A DNA stretch of 64,000 nt from Eonycteris spelaea (GCA_003508835.1 PUFA01000105.1:5642001-5706000), one strand, 5' to 3'; shown: positions 1 through 12,340, counted from the first letter of the stretch. Notes: generated by a model from the letters alone, not told the origin. Numbers and translations are program-made.

Positions 1-1426
1 GCATCGTAAAGATCACCAATCCCCCTTCCTGCCACGAATTCGCTATAAACAAAACTGCGCCTTCGAAAAAAGACTGTATTGTACACTCCAATCGATGATA
101 ACGGTAGGTCACTTTAGCCAATGCCAAGATGGGCAATCGGCAATGCAGCCAAGGCACGTGCGGCTCCTCAAATCTCTTTAGAGAAAAATGTAGGAATCAG
201 CGATTTTGGTTGTCTCCGAGGTCATCCACTCAAGAAAAAGTGCGAGAAAGAGGAAAGGAAGTGTGGGCACTCATTGGCTATGTGCATGCGTGTATCCGTG
301 CGTGTGCCCCTGTGCACGCGCACACCCACATCTACAGATATTTCGTATGTGCAACAATTGCTGGTAAATAAATGTCCGTACTCTAATGCAATGGTAATGT
401 CGCATTTATAACTCAGTTCACAGGGCTTAAACGGAGCACGGCCTGTTGCATGTGCTTTTGCTCTGTCAAACTGTAGGAATAGACAACATATCGCCTCCCT
501 CTCTTTGAACTTTGCAGACCGACCTATTATTTATTCTATTTATTCGTACTTCTCTTGAAAAGCCAATCCTCCATAGATCCCGGAAGTACTTTTGTTATGC
601 AGTGTTTTTTTTCTCTCTCTGAATTCCCATCTCCGTTTGCCTTCATCTTCCTAGCAGTGAAAGCCTCAAACCGAATACAATATCCCAAGCTGCGTGACTT
701 CCTAACGGTAAAGATCTTGCCCAGGTTTTTAAAAAAATCAGCCTGTTTAGAAAACAGTAAATTCACAGCAGTATCTATTGAAAGTCTTATCAATTCTCCT
801 TTTTATTTATGGGCATGCCTTTTCCTCTCTCGAAGGTCTTTCTGCTTTATGTGGTTCTTATAACATCTTGACTCTTTCAGTAGACATTAATTTCAGTAAA
901 TATTTCTGCTTCTCTGTGTATTTTCTCTTTGAGGTTTTCATTTTTTGTTGATGCTCTTTTAACTGTTCCTTTTTCCCATTTGCCAATACTTCGGTGACCC
1001 TTAGACTTTGAGAAAATATTTGCAGAGCTGCGCTGACTCCTTATTTATTCATAGCTCTTTTCTGCAATGTTCTTTTCTCTGCAAAGAGCTCAAAGCCACT
1101 ACCAAGAGTTAAGGTCATACTCAGAACACACCTCTGATTATAACTGGAAAATAAAGGGAGAATAAAATTTTTTTTAATATTTTAAGAATCCTAAAGATAC
1201 TCCGAACCAGCTTAAGTTACACATTACAAAGGACCTCATTCTCGTTTCAGTGACTTGGGATGGTCCTTTTACGATATCTCTTTTTCCTCCCAACTTGAGA
1301 ATTTAAACTTTCTCCCATTCGCAAGAGTAAATTTTCCAAATATTGCAGAATATACCTTAATTAAAAAAAATTTTTTTTAAATCCTTCTCAGTGGTTCATT
1401 TCACATTTCCTTTCCTGAAGGCGGCA
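1..1426. other. Intergenic, no gene recognised
   Basis: Mixed-composition DNA with only short chance reading frames and no splice-bounded exon or RNA gene that I can see. A 20-bp perfect palindrome of an A8 run followed by a T8 run, with TT and AA ends, sits at 1361-1380. No repeat family was recognised with confidence. Confidence 0.6.
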
Positions 1427-1568
1427 GTGAAAGTTTGCTTAGCATCCTGAGTCTCACCTTCACACTGAACTCGGCCTGGATGGTGACTGAGCGTCCCGTG
1501 AAAGTTTGCTTAGCATCCCGAGTCTCACCTTCACACTGAATTCTGCCTGGATCGTGACTGAGCATCCC
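1427..1568. repeat. 71-bp tandem duplication, two units
   Basis: Units 1427-1497 and 1498-1568 are both 71 bp, abut exactly and differ at five positions by my alignment. Both begin GTGAAAGTTTGCTTAGCATC and end with a GACTGAGCRTCCC block. This is a local direct duplication old enough to have gathered a few substitutions. No coding frame runs through it. Confidence 0.93.
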
Positions 1569-1974
1569 TACTGTTTTTAAATGCTTGGCTTTTTCTTTTT
1601 TTCTTCGAATCGAGGTATAGATATTTCCTGATCTTCACTTTAGCCAGCCTTAACAGAGTAGGGATCCTAAAGTTTTCATTTTTAATAGAAAAGTGTCTTA
1701 TGGCTATTGAGAACTTGTCTGTTCCTTGTTATCCGGAAGGTGCCAATAGAGAGAAGCTCCTCGATCCCAGATCACCCACATATCATCCCAGGATTTTAAA
1801 AACTGGGGAAATGGAGAGACATTGGAACCGCACCCACCCATCTCTTTAGAGGATTCATCATGGACTCTGACTGTGACTTCCGCGGTATCCTTCATGTCTT
1901 TACTACCAATTCCAACACAGTGACAGAGAATCATAGGCATGCATGACTAGCGTGAAGCGTGGTCCCCCTCGCTA

Positions 1975-2062
1975 CTGAAGTGTAGCTCTGGAAGTTAAGG
2001 GAAACGTCCAAGGTCACAACAGCCAGCTAGTGACAGAGTTAGAGCAACACTGAGTCTCTGTG
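1975..2062 (-). repeat. MIR SINE fragment
   Basis: The segment reads like the reverse complement of the MIR core: a TTAAGG..AAGGTCACA..CAGCTAGT.ACAGAGTTAGAG arrangement, matching the usual 'taacttgcccaaggtcacacagctagt' stretch. Diverged and truncated. Family assignment is from memory of the consensus. Confidence 0.65.
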
Positions 2063-2139
2063 TATTTATACGTGTGCGTGTGAGAAATGCTAGGCAGGGC
2101 TGCCGGCAGACCGGGGACACTCCGAGCCCTTTCCAGTCT

Positions 2140-2340
2140 TGACTCCTTTAATCCTTATAACCTGATGACGCCGATACTATCAGCACCGATTTCAAAGGTG
2201 AGGAAATCGAAGCACGAAGAGATTAAATAACCTGCCCGAGGTTACCTACCTTGTGGGCAGCAGAGCAGGGATTGAAACCCACCCAGGCCGTCTGCCTGTC
2301 TCCCAAGTCTGCGCCCTTAATCACTGCGCACGCTCTCTGT
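2140..2340 (-). repeat. MIR SINE
   Basis: Near full-length MIR in reverse orientation. It shows 'ggtgaggaaatcgaagcac', then 'cctgcccgaggttacc', then 'gcagagcagggattgaaaccc' and a terminal 'cccttaatcactgcgcac', the successive blocks of the MIR reverse complement. Several consensus CA or TG dinucleotides are CG here. Confidence 0.85.
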
Positions 2341-4340
2341 CTCAAATGTCAAACAATCAGTTACGTGTCATCAGACAGTAATCCTGTTCCGCCAGGTGCA
2401 TAAATTGCCTCGACACTGGCTAAGCAGAGCTCTCCATCGTCAATCAACACATCTCGGGTTCCAAAATCATCCTCCCACTGAACACATAAACAACCTCTTC
2501 AAATGCTCACCCATAGAGCCAAGGTATGCTTTATCCAGATGTGAACTCCTACATAAGGCAAAAAATAAAATAAAATCTTACTCCCTTGCCCTCAGGGAAA
2601 CAAAAACTGAACCAGAAGGTTATGGCAGATTTTTGAGAATCACGACACTCTGGCTGCTCTCCTCACAATATGTTTCTGTAAGCTCCCTTCTGCTCCCCGC
2701 GTGGGATTTCAGCATGTCGAAGGCTAGGATGCCGAGTAAACGCCTTTGTAGGTAACAGATTTGCTCTGTTTCTCCCGTGTGCCTGTGGCTGCCGTCTGCT
2801 TTTCGGAGCCTCTGGGATTGAGACATCACGCCAGGCCCTGAAGCAAGGCACGCAGCAAGCGTCACCTGCAGGAGATCATTCAGGCCCCGCCCCTGTCTGG
2901 GGCTCCCTGAACCTGTCACACGGTGGTTTCCCACGAACCACTCTCATTGGCCACTGGGGCCATGGAAAAGAACAACCCTACCATCAGCTGTTAAGAACAC
3001 AAGGGGACCCAAAAACTCAACGAGTCCATCGTGCCAGGGAGGAGGCGCCCCTAAGAAGCCCTTAGCACCCAGGCTATAAACACGATCGTCTACTTAGGTT
3101 TTTATTACACCAGCAACTACAGTATCAGAGATATTTCCTTCCAGAGAAATGTTTTTGTGACTCACTTGTCGTCTTCATCAATTTTTGTTTGTAAGTTATG
3201 AGGAAAAAGACATTAATATCATCTGCCCTAGAGACACCGCCCAACGGTTTGACAGGATCCACTTATTTATGCCGCGGGAGCATTTACTGGTCTTAGAACA
3301 TCTGAAGTGGTTGGAAGTGGTTTTGAAGGAGTCTTGAGAGATAGTGGGCAGAGATGCTGAGGTTATTAGAGGAAGCGGACGTCAGCTGTGGGATTGCCCA
3401 CCCATGGAGTCAGAAAAGGCTGCTGACATTTTATCTCCACGGAGCTGGGAATACCCCTGTTCGTTTTCCAGAAAAAGAGGACTGAAAACCCCTCTGGCGT
3501 TCGTGGTGTAGGATTTAGAGCACTGCAGATAATCTGAAGCAAGTGAAGGATAGATTTTATAAAATAGTGTGGGGTGTCAGGGAGAAGTGCCGGAGTAACA
3601 TCTCCTTTTCGGACACATATATCAAACGGTTTCCTTGTGGTTACTGACGTCTAGGTTGGATCTTTGTGTCAAATGGTGTGGGTTGTCTGTAAATATGATT
3701 CCGGGAATCTATTTTCTTTTCCTTTCAACTTATTCATACTTACACTGGACATTTTAAGAGTGGGGCTATCTCCACGCCCCATGGTGCCTCGTTCGCTCAA
3801 GGAAGGTGCCCCAGGCTTTTCTTTGCTCAGGGACAGGCACAGAGCAGATCACTGGCACAAGCAAGGGACAACTGACCCAGCCCATAGGACTGTGTGCCGT
3901 CAGGGGATGGTGGTTTGCAAAGCCGGCCACACGGACTAGCTGTACGAAAGCACCCGTCAGGTTACGGACTGGGGAACCTGGCCGGTGTGGGCTACAGGTC
4001 AGAGAGAAGTGGACAGAGGCTTCGCAAGCCAAGGGAGGAGGTTGCTGATCACTGGGGTGGCTTGGTTTGTTAGAGCTTTGTTCCAGGCGCGTGCGTCCTT
4101 AAAGTGAGCTTTTTAAAAACAAAACAAAACAAAACAAAACCTAGCCCCCATCTCAGCCCCTTGCAACCAAAACACCCAACCCAGTGCAAAATGAAATAAA
4201 AGCGATGACAGATCCACTCATGGGAACGGTTCTGGATCTTCTGCCCTGACCGTTCTGACATCATCTCTCCTCGGTCCCCCATTTACACATCTCACCTTTC
4301 ACCACATTCTACTCTTTGTCTTCACTTTTCTTCTCGGTTT
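2341..4340. other. Intergenic, no gene recognised
   Basis: Unique-looking DNA, with overlapping short frames at 3660-4050 on both strands that show no domain, codon bias or splice signals. An (AAAAC)n-like run lies near 4118-4140. Nothing functional is supported. Confidence 0.55.
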
Positions 4341-4344
4341 GCCT

Positions 4345-4605
4345 CCTCCCTTTTTTAAAAATTCAGCTATAATTGACATGTAACATTATATTGGTTTCAG
4401 GTATACATATAATGATATATATGCATATATATATAATATATATAATATAATATATATAGCAAAATGAACACCACAATAAGTCTAATTACCATACATCACC
4501 ACATGGCTACAATTTTTTTCTTATGATAAAAATGTTTAAGATCTACTCTTAGCAACTTTCAAATATGCAATACAGAATTATTAATTATAGCCTGTCTCTT
4601 ATCTA
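4345..4605 (-). repeat. L1 3'-end fragment (antisense)
   Basis: The segment is the reverse complement of the terminal part of a mammalian L1 3'UTR. Recognisable blocks are 'tataattgacatgtaacat', 'ttggtttcagg', 'caccacaataagtctaatta' and 'tctactcttagcaactttc'. An AT microsatellite at 4403-4459 has expanded inside it. The same 3'UTR appears in sense orientation near 17350-17560. Confidence 0.8.
4403..4459. repeat. (TA)n-rich microsatellite
   Basis: Imperfect TATA/ATATAA tract grown inside the antisense L1 fragment. Confidence 0.85.
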
Positions 4606-4611
4606 TCCTTT

Positions 4612-4665
4612 CTTCTTCCTCCCTCCCTCTCTCTCTCTCTCTCTCCCTCCCTCCTCTCTTCTTCT
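4612..4665. repeat. (CCCT)n/(CT)n microsatellite
   Basis: Pyrimidine-only tract on the plus strand, with CCCT units flanking a CT run. Confidence 0.85.
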
Positions 4666-5554
4666 ACTCTTTTATACCTTTTATAATTCTCTCCAGGAAC
4701 AATGTCATGGGTAGAGTCTCTTCCTCCACGTCTACATTTCCTTCTTCTTCCAATTTCTTCTAATTTTCCTGACTAAGCCTCCCAACCTCATTGTTCCATC
4801 TTCTTCGCCTCACATGCACTTGAGGGCTTAAGACTCAATAATGTATAGTTTAAGCAAGTTTAGATATTTCTAAAATCTGAATAAAGCCATATTGGCTCAA
4901 TGCTATTCAACAAAGTGCTAAATTTGATGTTCCATCTTCGACAAAATTCCACCATGATTTATATCATCAGGAAGCACCAGAATGGATAAGACATGACCCC
5001 AACCACCACCTGGCTTACGATCTGGGAGGAAGACAGGACGTAGGAGGAGTGATGACCACACGAGGCAGAGCGTGTCTGCACCGTCATCATGACAGAGGCA
5101 CAGAAGGGGGCCAGGTTCGGCTGGGACATTAGCCACATCCCCGTGGCAAAGCTCCACCAAGGCAGGTGCGCATACTTCCTATAACGTGACCCATGTGAAC
5201 TCTTCCTCACCTCTATGGTAAGGCAAACATGGGACTTGACACTTTTCAGAACATGACAGAGGGGCCCCAAGAAGATTTCCGGTGGGGTTCTAAGAATAAC
5301 TGTGACAGAAAGGCAATTTCAGAACAGGAGACAATGCCCTTTGGCCCCAACCATTTTCCTATGAGTTCTGTTCTCTTTTTATATGACTTCTGAGGTAAAA
5401 GAGTCTCAGTTCCCTTCACTTTCAAATTGCTTCTTGGCTTCCTAAGTCCACTCGGGGCTCTTCCCAAATTGCCTCGCCTACTTTGCTTGTGCTCTGAGTC
5501 TCGCTTTGCCAAGTGTCCTATTCCGCCATATTTTAACTGCTGGATTTTACTTTC

Positions 5555-5670
5555 TCAAGAAAAATTTTTTATATTTAAAAATAATTGACAAATATAACTG
5601 TACACCTTTACAGTGTACCACGATTCGATGCACCTATATTATAAGATGATTACCAAGGGTGTTGGGTTTT
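5555..5670 (-). repeat. L1 3'-end fragment (antisense)
   Basis: The short block 'ataattgacaaatataactg' followed by 'tgtacacctttac' corresponds to the reversed L1 tail that normally reads 'gttgtacacctgaaactaatataa'. Diverged. It may belong to the same broken insertion as the fragment at 4.3-4.6 kb. Confidence 0.55.
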
Positions 5671-5984
5671 TTAACTGCAGCTCATTGAAGCAAAAAAATT
5701 TCACATTAATCGAATGGATATTTTAGATATGGACCTTCAGAATTATCCCCTATTTCTGCTTTTCTTCAGTTCTCTCAGTTGGCCAGCACCAGCACCCCAC
5801 CCGACCCCATCTCCACGCACATTCACAATCTCTGTGTCACAGAGGAGTCTCTACAGCCATTTGAGAAAACTGGCCTCCAAGCCTAAAAAGAGGTAACAAA
5901 AATCTAATTAGACATAACTAACGTAAGGGACGCTCCCGTGCTATTTCTACGTAAAGATTGAAATTAAACATCACTAGAATTTTT

Positions 5985-6320
5985 TGACTTCCCGTGGCTG
6001 CATAACAAATTACCTTAACACTTAATTGCTTAAAGCAACAGTATTTTATGATCTCACGGTTTCTGTAGGTCAGGAATTCAGGAGTCACTGAGCAGGGCGG
6101 TTCTGGCTCAGGTTTCTCATGGGGTTTTAGCAAGTCGTCACCTGGAGCAGCAACCATCGGAAGTTACCCAAAAGCTAGACTTTTATGGTTAGGAAATCTC
6201 TGCTAACCGTGGCTGGAGGCCTCAGTTTCCTACCCATGGATTTCTCGGTAGCGTCTCTTGAGAGCCCCAAGTCACAGGGGTCTCGCTTCTCCCTGAGTGA
6301 GTGATCCAAGCCAAAAATGA
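5985..6320 (+). repeat. MLT1-like LTR (ERVL-MaLR)
   Basis: The hallmark MLT1 stretch is present: 'gtggctgcataacaaattac', 'cttaattgcttaaagcaaca', a 'ggtcaggaattcagg' block, a 'ggctggaggcctcagtttcc' block and a later 'tgagtgatccaag' block. This is an old, solitary LTR relic with no internal coding part nearby. Exact subfamily was not resolved. Confidence 0.72.
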
Positions 6321-7354
6321 GGCAGAGGCACTCCTGTATTTTATGACTTGGACTCAGAAGTCACTCCTTATAGTTTCTGCTGCATTTTCTGGTTGAGAAG
6401 TAAGTCACTCGATTCGTTTATATTCGTGGTTGTGGGGTGGGGGAGTGGACTTTACCTTTTAATAAGGGTGATTATTAAAGAATTTGTGGACATATTTTAA
6501 AACCACCATAGCTCCCATACCCACCTTTTCAGTCTCTCCTTAATTCTATTTCGTAATATTTTCTATTAAGGACTCTATTAAACATTTTAAGACATTAAAT
6601 TCCTAGATTTTAAATATTCCCATAAGCAATATATGGTTTTTAAATTTTTGTTGCTAATCCCTTTCTCCAAATTTCTATAAACTTTCTCAACTCCTAGTTA
6701 CATAGCATTATTCAAAAATAAATCTTCTGAGTAATTTGGAGTTCAATTATACAGCATTGCTGTTCCTGAATTGACATTCAAAAAATCAATTTTAATTCTT
6801 TCATATGTACCTAAGTAAAATATTTTATGAGGTATTGGATCAAACATCTGTTTTATTTCTTTTGCCTACTAATTCAGTAATTGAATTATTTTTGGAAAAA
6901 GCAATCAAATTAGTCTCTCGTAATTATAGACTGTTGCTTGTTCATATTTCATGTCACTTACAATACCTAAGTGAGACTGGTTGTTTTTCTACAAAGTATT
7001 TTCCATTATTTTACCAGAAGCTAAAGCAATCTTATTTACCCAAGTGACCTGTTTCAAATCTGTTTCTTAAGAACATTGACAAATGAAGACTGTTTATCTT
7101 ACTGTGCCAAACTGAAGATATATTCTTCTGGTTGATTGATTTGTATGCTGAGAGACAATGGCAGGTATTCTCAAGAAATGTGAGTTTAAGTCAAGCAAGA
7201 ATCCACCAAGCAAAAACCATGCAAATAAACAGACGTCACTGCTTCTTCTCTCCAAGTTCATAGACTGAGATAACAGAAGAACAAAAGTCATAGAGTCGAT
7301 GTATCTAATTAGGTCAAACAGCCTTCTATTTCAAGGAGAAAGTAATCAGACCAG
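6321..7354. other. AT-rich intergenic, no gene recognised
   Basis: AT-rich and very CpG-poor, in contrast with the flanks. A short uninterrupted frame near 6805-7047 is Leu/Ser/Tyr-rich in the way expected of random AT-rich DNA. No family match. Confidence 0.5.
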
Positions 7355-7420
7355 ACGTTTAATTCATTTACTCACTGAATGAACATTTATTGTACATTTG
7401 CAGTGTATCCATAGGTAAGA
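7355..7420 (-). repeat. L2 3'-end fragment
   Basis: 'tcactgaatgaacatttatt' followed by a 'gtacatttgcagtgt' block matches the reverse complement of the L2 tail ('...ctcaataaatgtttgttgaatgaa'). Confidence 0.5.
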
Positions 7421-7599
7421 CTTAACTCTAAAAAGATTATGAGTTACAATAGCTTTCTTTTTTTAAATAATACCACAAGTACCCACTTCCAAAGCAGCTA
7501 AAGAAGCTCCCCTTGGATCTGATCTTCTAGATATCAGCTATTCACTATGAGCAAAGTAAAATAATGACCTGAAGATCCTGAAGAGTGAAAATTTTTTAA

Positions 7600-8270
7600 A
7601 AGCAGGCAGAAGAAACCAGCACGGGACACGAATATATATTTTCCAATAGCCTTTAACTGACGAGCAGGATGAAGGTGGCACCAAGGGAAATAACTAAAAC
7701 CTTGACACAAAAACCCACATATTTCTGGCCGGAAGAAAAAGGAGAGAGTTCATAACAACTACGGAGCCTAGAAAGTAAGGGCGTAAATCATAGGGAAAGA
7801 GAGCCAGAGAACACGTTGAAGCCATCATTTCTGCTCAAGACTCCAGATGCTCCGTGAACCTATGCAGGAAGCAGGTCTCAGGTGATGCAGGTAAGCTAAC
7901 AGAGTTGAAACGTCATTTGAACTACTACTGAAAAAAGAGAGTTTTAAGTTTGAGTACAAGCGAGTAAACTATCTGATAAAACTCTCACAGTAGCACTCTA
8001 ACGGAATTAAGAGTTTCCGAAAAATAAGATTCACAATGCCTAGGATAAAATCCAAAATGACTCAAAATCCAAACCAGAATAGGTAATCTATTCTTATATA
8101 TTCCAACCCAGGAATATATAACCCAAATTTATCAGAAGGTATAACAAACAGAAGTTGGGGAACATTATCTTTTAATTGCTGAAAGAAAAATACTCTCAAC
8201 TAAGGATTCCATATCTAACGAAAATATTCTTCTTCAAAGAGGAAGATGAAATAAGGACATTTTCCTATTT
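7600..8270 (+). repeat. Old L1M-type fragment
   Basis: The stretch 'attgctgaaagaaaaatact' followed by 'ctcaactaaggattccatat' and 'gaggaagatgaaataaggac' resembles the region at the ORF1 3' end of old L1M/HAL1 elements. The upstream 400 bp has the same A-rich, CpG-free composition. No open frame remains. Confidence 0.45.
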
Positions 8271-10300
8271 TTATTTTTTTTTTAATTTTCATGAGTTTAT
8301 TTGAGCCAGAGGATACACCTGAGAGCAAGAAATATTCTCATATTTTAAATAATGCTGAGAAGCCATTGTCAATAGAATTCCTATACCAGAACTATTTTAA
8401 AATTGTATTCAGTTGGAGGGAAATGATACCGGACTGAAACTTGGATCTTCAGAAGGAACTAAGGATTGTCAGGGATAGCAACTAACTGTGCAGATATAAA
8501 GGATTATACTTCCATATCTCTGTGCAGCCCGAATCCCTATTAAAGTGTAGAATATTAGCCCCAGAAAGTTCCATCATGCCCCTCTGTATCAATTCTTTCT
8601 TCCAGGAGGAAATCTCACCATAGATTCATTTTGCTGATTGGTTTTCCCTGTCCTAAAATTCCAATAAATTCAGGATAAGACCCTGATACTCATTTAAGAG
8701 AAAACAGTTATGAAAACCCTTAGATTTGAAAGGCTGGATCACATTCGGTCTGTACTGCGTCAGCAATCCCTTCCTCACCTGCCCAAGAGTCCCTTTAATA
8801 TAAACCTTTAAACAGCGGTGCCCTGGGGACCCCGAAGAGGCGTTGTTCATGTGGAAGAGAAACCACCTTGCACCTGAACTTGAGTTCAAGTGAAGAGAAC
8901 AAATGTTAGTCTTCCCAGGAGTAACGTAGTGAAACCCACCTGCGGTACCAAGAAAATGCCACCAGAGGGGATAAAGTTGCAGATTTCGCCAAAAGAAAGA
9001 GTGTTTGTGAAGCACGCTCCAGGAGAAGACAGTGTCAAAGGGCAGACTGGCCTTCAACATCAGAAAGAGCATCTTATCTCCTGCGGCTGGAACAAAGAAA
9101 TAAAAAACCTTTAAAGGAGAGTGCATTCGGGGAACTAAGAGGTGTCTACCTTGATGAATTGGCAATCACTGCTGGACCAGGAGATCCAGCGGATACGGGC
9201 ATTAATTACAGAAGAGTTGTAATTTGGAGGTCAAAACAATTAAACCCTGCACACCAGAAAGCAGAGTGTGCAAGCACAACAAGCCACTACCAGAAAGTAA
9301 CGCTGCCTTCCAACGTCACGCTTTACAGCGTATTTTCAATCTGGATTCAAACGTAGAGAATAACGCCATAGAAGTACGAGGATAAAAAAACCACTATACT
9401 ATAGTGCATCTTATTGCACGTTTTTAAGACAAAACAACGTGTAATGTTCATGCCACACTTCGTTTTTCAGAAAGTCTCCAGCATTTTCCTGGACACTTGC
9501 TATCGCAGATGCCCTTTGGAATTAAGTTCGCCATTCTGTAAACTACAATAAGGCATTGCTTCCCACCTGCCCCTCCTGGAGCAGTCCCCACGGCGCCTAA
9601 CCACCGAGTCGCCCCTTCATCTCAGCAGTTCTTGTACGTGTTTTTCCTCTGCTCGACTTCAGAAACCCATCTAAGAAAGGCTGGGGTCCAGCCTCTCTCC
9701 TGGACCCCATAAGAGCAAGAGGATGCTCACCGTCCACCATCACATCACCTCGACGGTTCCTCCTTCTCCTCTTACCTTTGGGCGTCTCTGAGGTCTATGC
9801 TAGAGAAAGGGCACTGAACACTGTGTGTGCCGCCCGAGGACAGCAGCTCAGAGGCATGTCTAGGTGGCAGGCTACATTTATAATGATCAATTCTTCAACC
9901 CTAGTCTTTCCTTCCTCCCCTATGAACTCGGCTCCAAAGAGAACTTAAAAATCCCCTTACGTGTTTTTGGTAGGCAAGAGATCTTTGTCTTAAGACCGTG
10001 CGATCTTTTTCACTGTTACTTCCCGAGGCTCTGTTTCCAGCTGCCAGTGTTAAGTCCAGAGAATAGTCAGTCATGAGTTTGCAGACGTCTATTCTGCCCT
10101 AAAGGCCCTGTAGGCTGCAATTTAAGGATGGCGACCAAACCAACAGGGTCCTCCTGGTCTACCAAGGTCAAGACAAGTGAGGTGGGGGAGCAGAAAGGTC
10201 TCGCTGGATGTCACACACACCAATTAGGAAATGGAAGGTTATCTTAAGTCTTTGGCCCCGAAGCCACTGGCACACGTGGTCACAGGTCATGACCGTCACC
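8271..10300. other. Intergenic, possible old L1 remnants
   Basis: The stretch near 8540-8660 ('atcatgcccctctgtatcaa' then a 'catagattcattttgc' block) looks like another piece of reversed L1 3'UTR, but weakly. A 170-codon minus-strand frame at 8653-9165 has no recognisable domain and no splice support. The rest is unassigned. Confidence 0.4.
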
Positions 10301-10474
10301 CAGGGCTGGCTTCACGGGCATGCGACCTGTGCAGTTGCACAAGGCCCTGTCTTCAGAAGTGCCTTGTGCTTGCTTTACTGCTCTGTTGTCGCTATTAAAT
10401 TCTTAATAATTTTTCAATAAGGGCTCTAAATGTTTACTGTGCACTGGGCCCTGCAAATTAGTCAGCTGGCCTTG
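10301..10474 (+). mobile_element. Small non-autonomous hAT-like DNA transposon
   Basis: A 174-bp element bounded by imperfect terminal inverted repeats: CAGGGCTGGC on the left, and CAAGGCCAGC as the reverse complement of the right end (7 of 10 match). The flanking 8-mers CCGTCACC and TTGTCACT look like a decayed 8-bp target duplication, as expected for hAT elements. The interior reads like a common ancient mammalian MER-type repeat ('tgcacaaggccctg' and 'ttcttaataatttttcaata'). It is too short to encode a transposase. Confidence 0.55.
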
Positions 10475-11004
10475 TTGTCACTTCTTTGTATGTATCATGA
10501 GGTTGGGGGTTATGGGTAGGTGGGTTGGGGGGCAGGGAAAGTCCGTTGTCACCAAAGCGGCCGATAATCAGTTCCGGCTGTGGGAAAGCTAAGATTCTTT
10601 TCTCCAGAACATTTTAAAATTATGCCCTCTGACTCCTCGATTGCTATCTGCTCTGTTTCAAAGAAGCTGGATAATAGTAAAATATAGGCTCGTGCCTTTT
10701 TTTCCCCCACATTCCCTGAAAAAAAATCCATTTTACATAAGGAAGCTACAAGGGAGGACTATGCTACTGTATGAGGCCCTTGGAGAGAGGCAGGGACGGA
10801 GGGACTCCGAAAGAAGCGAAAAGAGACCTCTGACACTCGAAAAGGCGTGACAGTAAAAACAAGATGATGCCACCAGCCAACGACCGGGTTCCCCTCCTTA
10901 CTGGCAGAACCAGCCCGGTTCTGCGATGCGGAATCACGACAAAGCGGGACAGGATTTTGAGGCCCACATGGCATCTCAGAAGGTAGTCAAGATCGCAGCC
11001 TGAA

Positions 11005-11116
11005 CAAAAAAAAAGAAGAAAAGAAAAGAAAAGGAAAGAAAAGGAAAGAAAAGAAAAGAAAGAAAAGAAAAGAAAAGAAAAGAAAAGTAAAGAAAGAAAA
11101 AGAAAAAGAAAAAGAG
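11005..11116 (+). repeat. (AAAAG)n/(AAAGG)n purine microsatellite
   Basis: About 110 bp of uninterrupted A/G on the plus strand built from AAAAG, AAAGG and AAAG units. The long minus-strand open frame across it is Phe/Leu/Ser-rich translation of this tract, not a gene. Confidence 0.95.
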
Positions 11117-12220
11117 GTTCATGGATGGTCAGCAGAGAGAGGAGATAACGAGTTAGCAAAGGCAGGGGTCGTTTTTTGTGTGTTTTGTTTGGGTGTGTGT
11201 TTGTTTCAAGAATCGGCACTTGCCACACGCAAAGGGTGAGCCTAGGAGAGAGGAAAAGAAAGTCGCTGACCCCTGGGAAGAGTGTTCGGAGGTGGGGGGC
11301 GGGGAGGGGAGGGGGAGGGAGTCCCACCTGCCGGGGAGGAATGTGGAAGCCCGGAGGATAAATACAAAAGCAGGCAGGTCCCGATGCCTCAGTGCGGGGC
11401 AGCAAGCGAGCGGCCAGCACTTCAGCATCTGCAGGTGACGTGAGTAAGCACCACAGTGTCCGGGGACCCAGGAATTCTCAGGACTTCCATTTGCGAACTA
11501 CATTCCAGTTTGCTGTATGCTATACGGTATTTTCTCTCAATCACACCTCTTAATTAAACTTGAGATCAGAAACACGTGCCTTTTTTAGTTCAGATGTCCC
11601 CAGGAGTGCCGGCAAAGGGAAAGGTACCACCAGGAATTATTCCATAAAAGTAATTACCTAAAGGAATGTACGAAACAAATGTCCTGGTGTCACGCATGCT
11701 ATTAGTCATATTCAAAAAAAAAAAATCTTAACATAAACAAAATCTTTTCATCCTCGGCGGATGGGATCAGCCCCGAGGAGAATGTCATTTCGGTGCTGAA
11801 ATGATAACTGGAGATACGATGACAGGGGGAAGGGCGGCAGCCTGGGATATTGATGCTGGATATGATTCCCCTTCTGCTACAGTCTCGCTACAGGACCTTA
11901 GCCGGTCACGACCCGTTGGTCCTCAATTCAAAAAGGAAATGTTGAGTCCAGTGGTTCCCAAAGAGTGATACCAAAACCAGCGACACCAGCACCACTTCGG
12001 AACTCATCAGCCACACAAATTCAAGGCCGACTGAGCCAGAAAGGCTGGGAGTGCAGCCTCGCCACCTCCGTTTTAACGAGTCCCCCAGGATATATTGATA
12101 CGTGGGGAAATTTGAAAACTACCCGATCAGATGAACTCCGACTCTCTCGACAGCTCAAAAATTCTATAGCGTTGACACCATGATCATCCACATCAGTGAT
12201 ATATATCGAGAGCAGCCTCT
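11117..12220. other. Intergenic, no gene recognised
   Basis: Contains a G-rich purine stretch at 11290-11325. The segment at 11340-11430 is GC-rich but shows no promoter hallmark I would defend. No gene or repeat family is assigned. Confidence 0.45.
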
Positions 12221-12224
12221 GTGC

Positions 12225-12340
12225 CCCGCCCCATCCCTGTTCTGAGAACTTGAATAGCCCATTTCATCATCGCAGCACCCTGAGAAGTGAAGTCTTGTCC
12301 CTGCTTGGCAAAGGAGGCATGAAAGGGTCTGGCAGCTGCA
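12225..12340 (-). repeat. MIR SINE fragment
   Basis: 'agcccatttcatcatcgcag' then 'caccctgagaagtgaagtc' and 'cctgcttggcaaaggaggc' follow the order of the reversed MIR ('cctcacaacaaccctatgagg' then 'ttttacagatgaggaaac'). Confidence 0.5.

Noticed and set aside
121..863. Short overlapping frames at the left edge
   Set aside because: All under about 100 codons, overlapping on both strands, with no recognised similarity.
8653..9165. 170-codon minus-strand frame
   Set aside because: No domain, and likely old repeat-derived DNA. No initiation or splice support.
10764..11420. Longest minus-strand open frame (218 codons)
   Set aside because: Its middle is translation of the (AAAAG)n purine tract, giving Phe/Leu/Ser runs. 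No domain, splice or start support.
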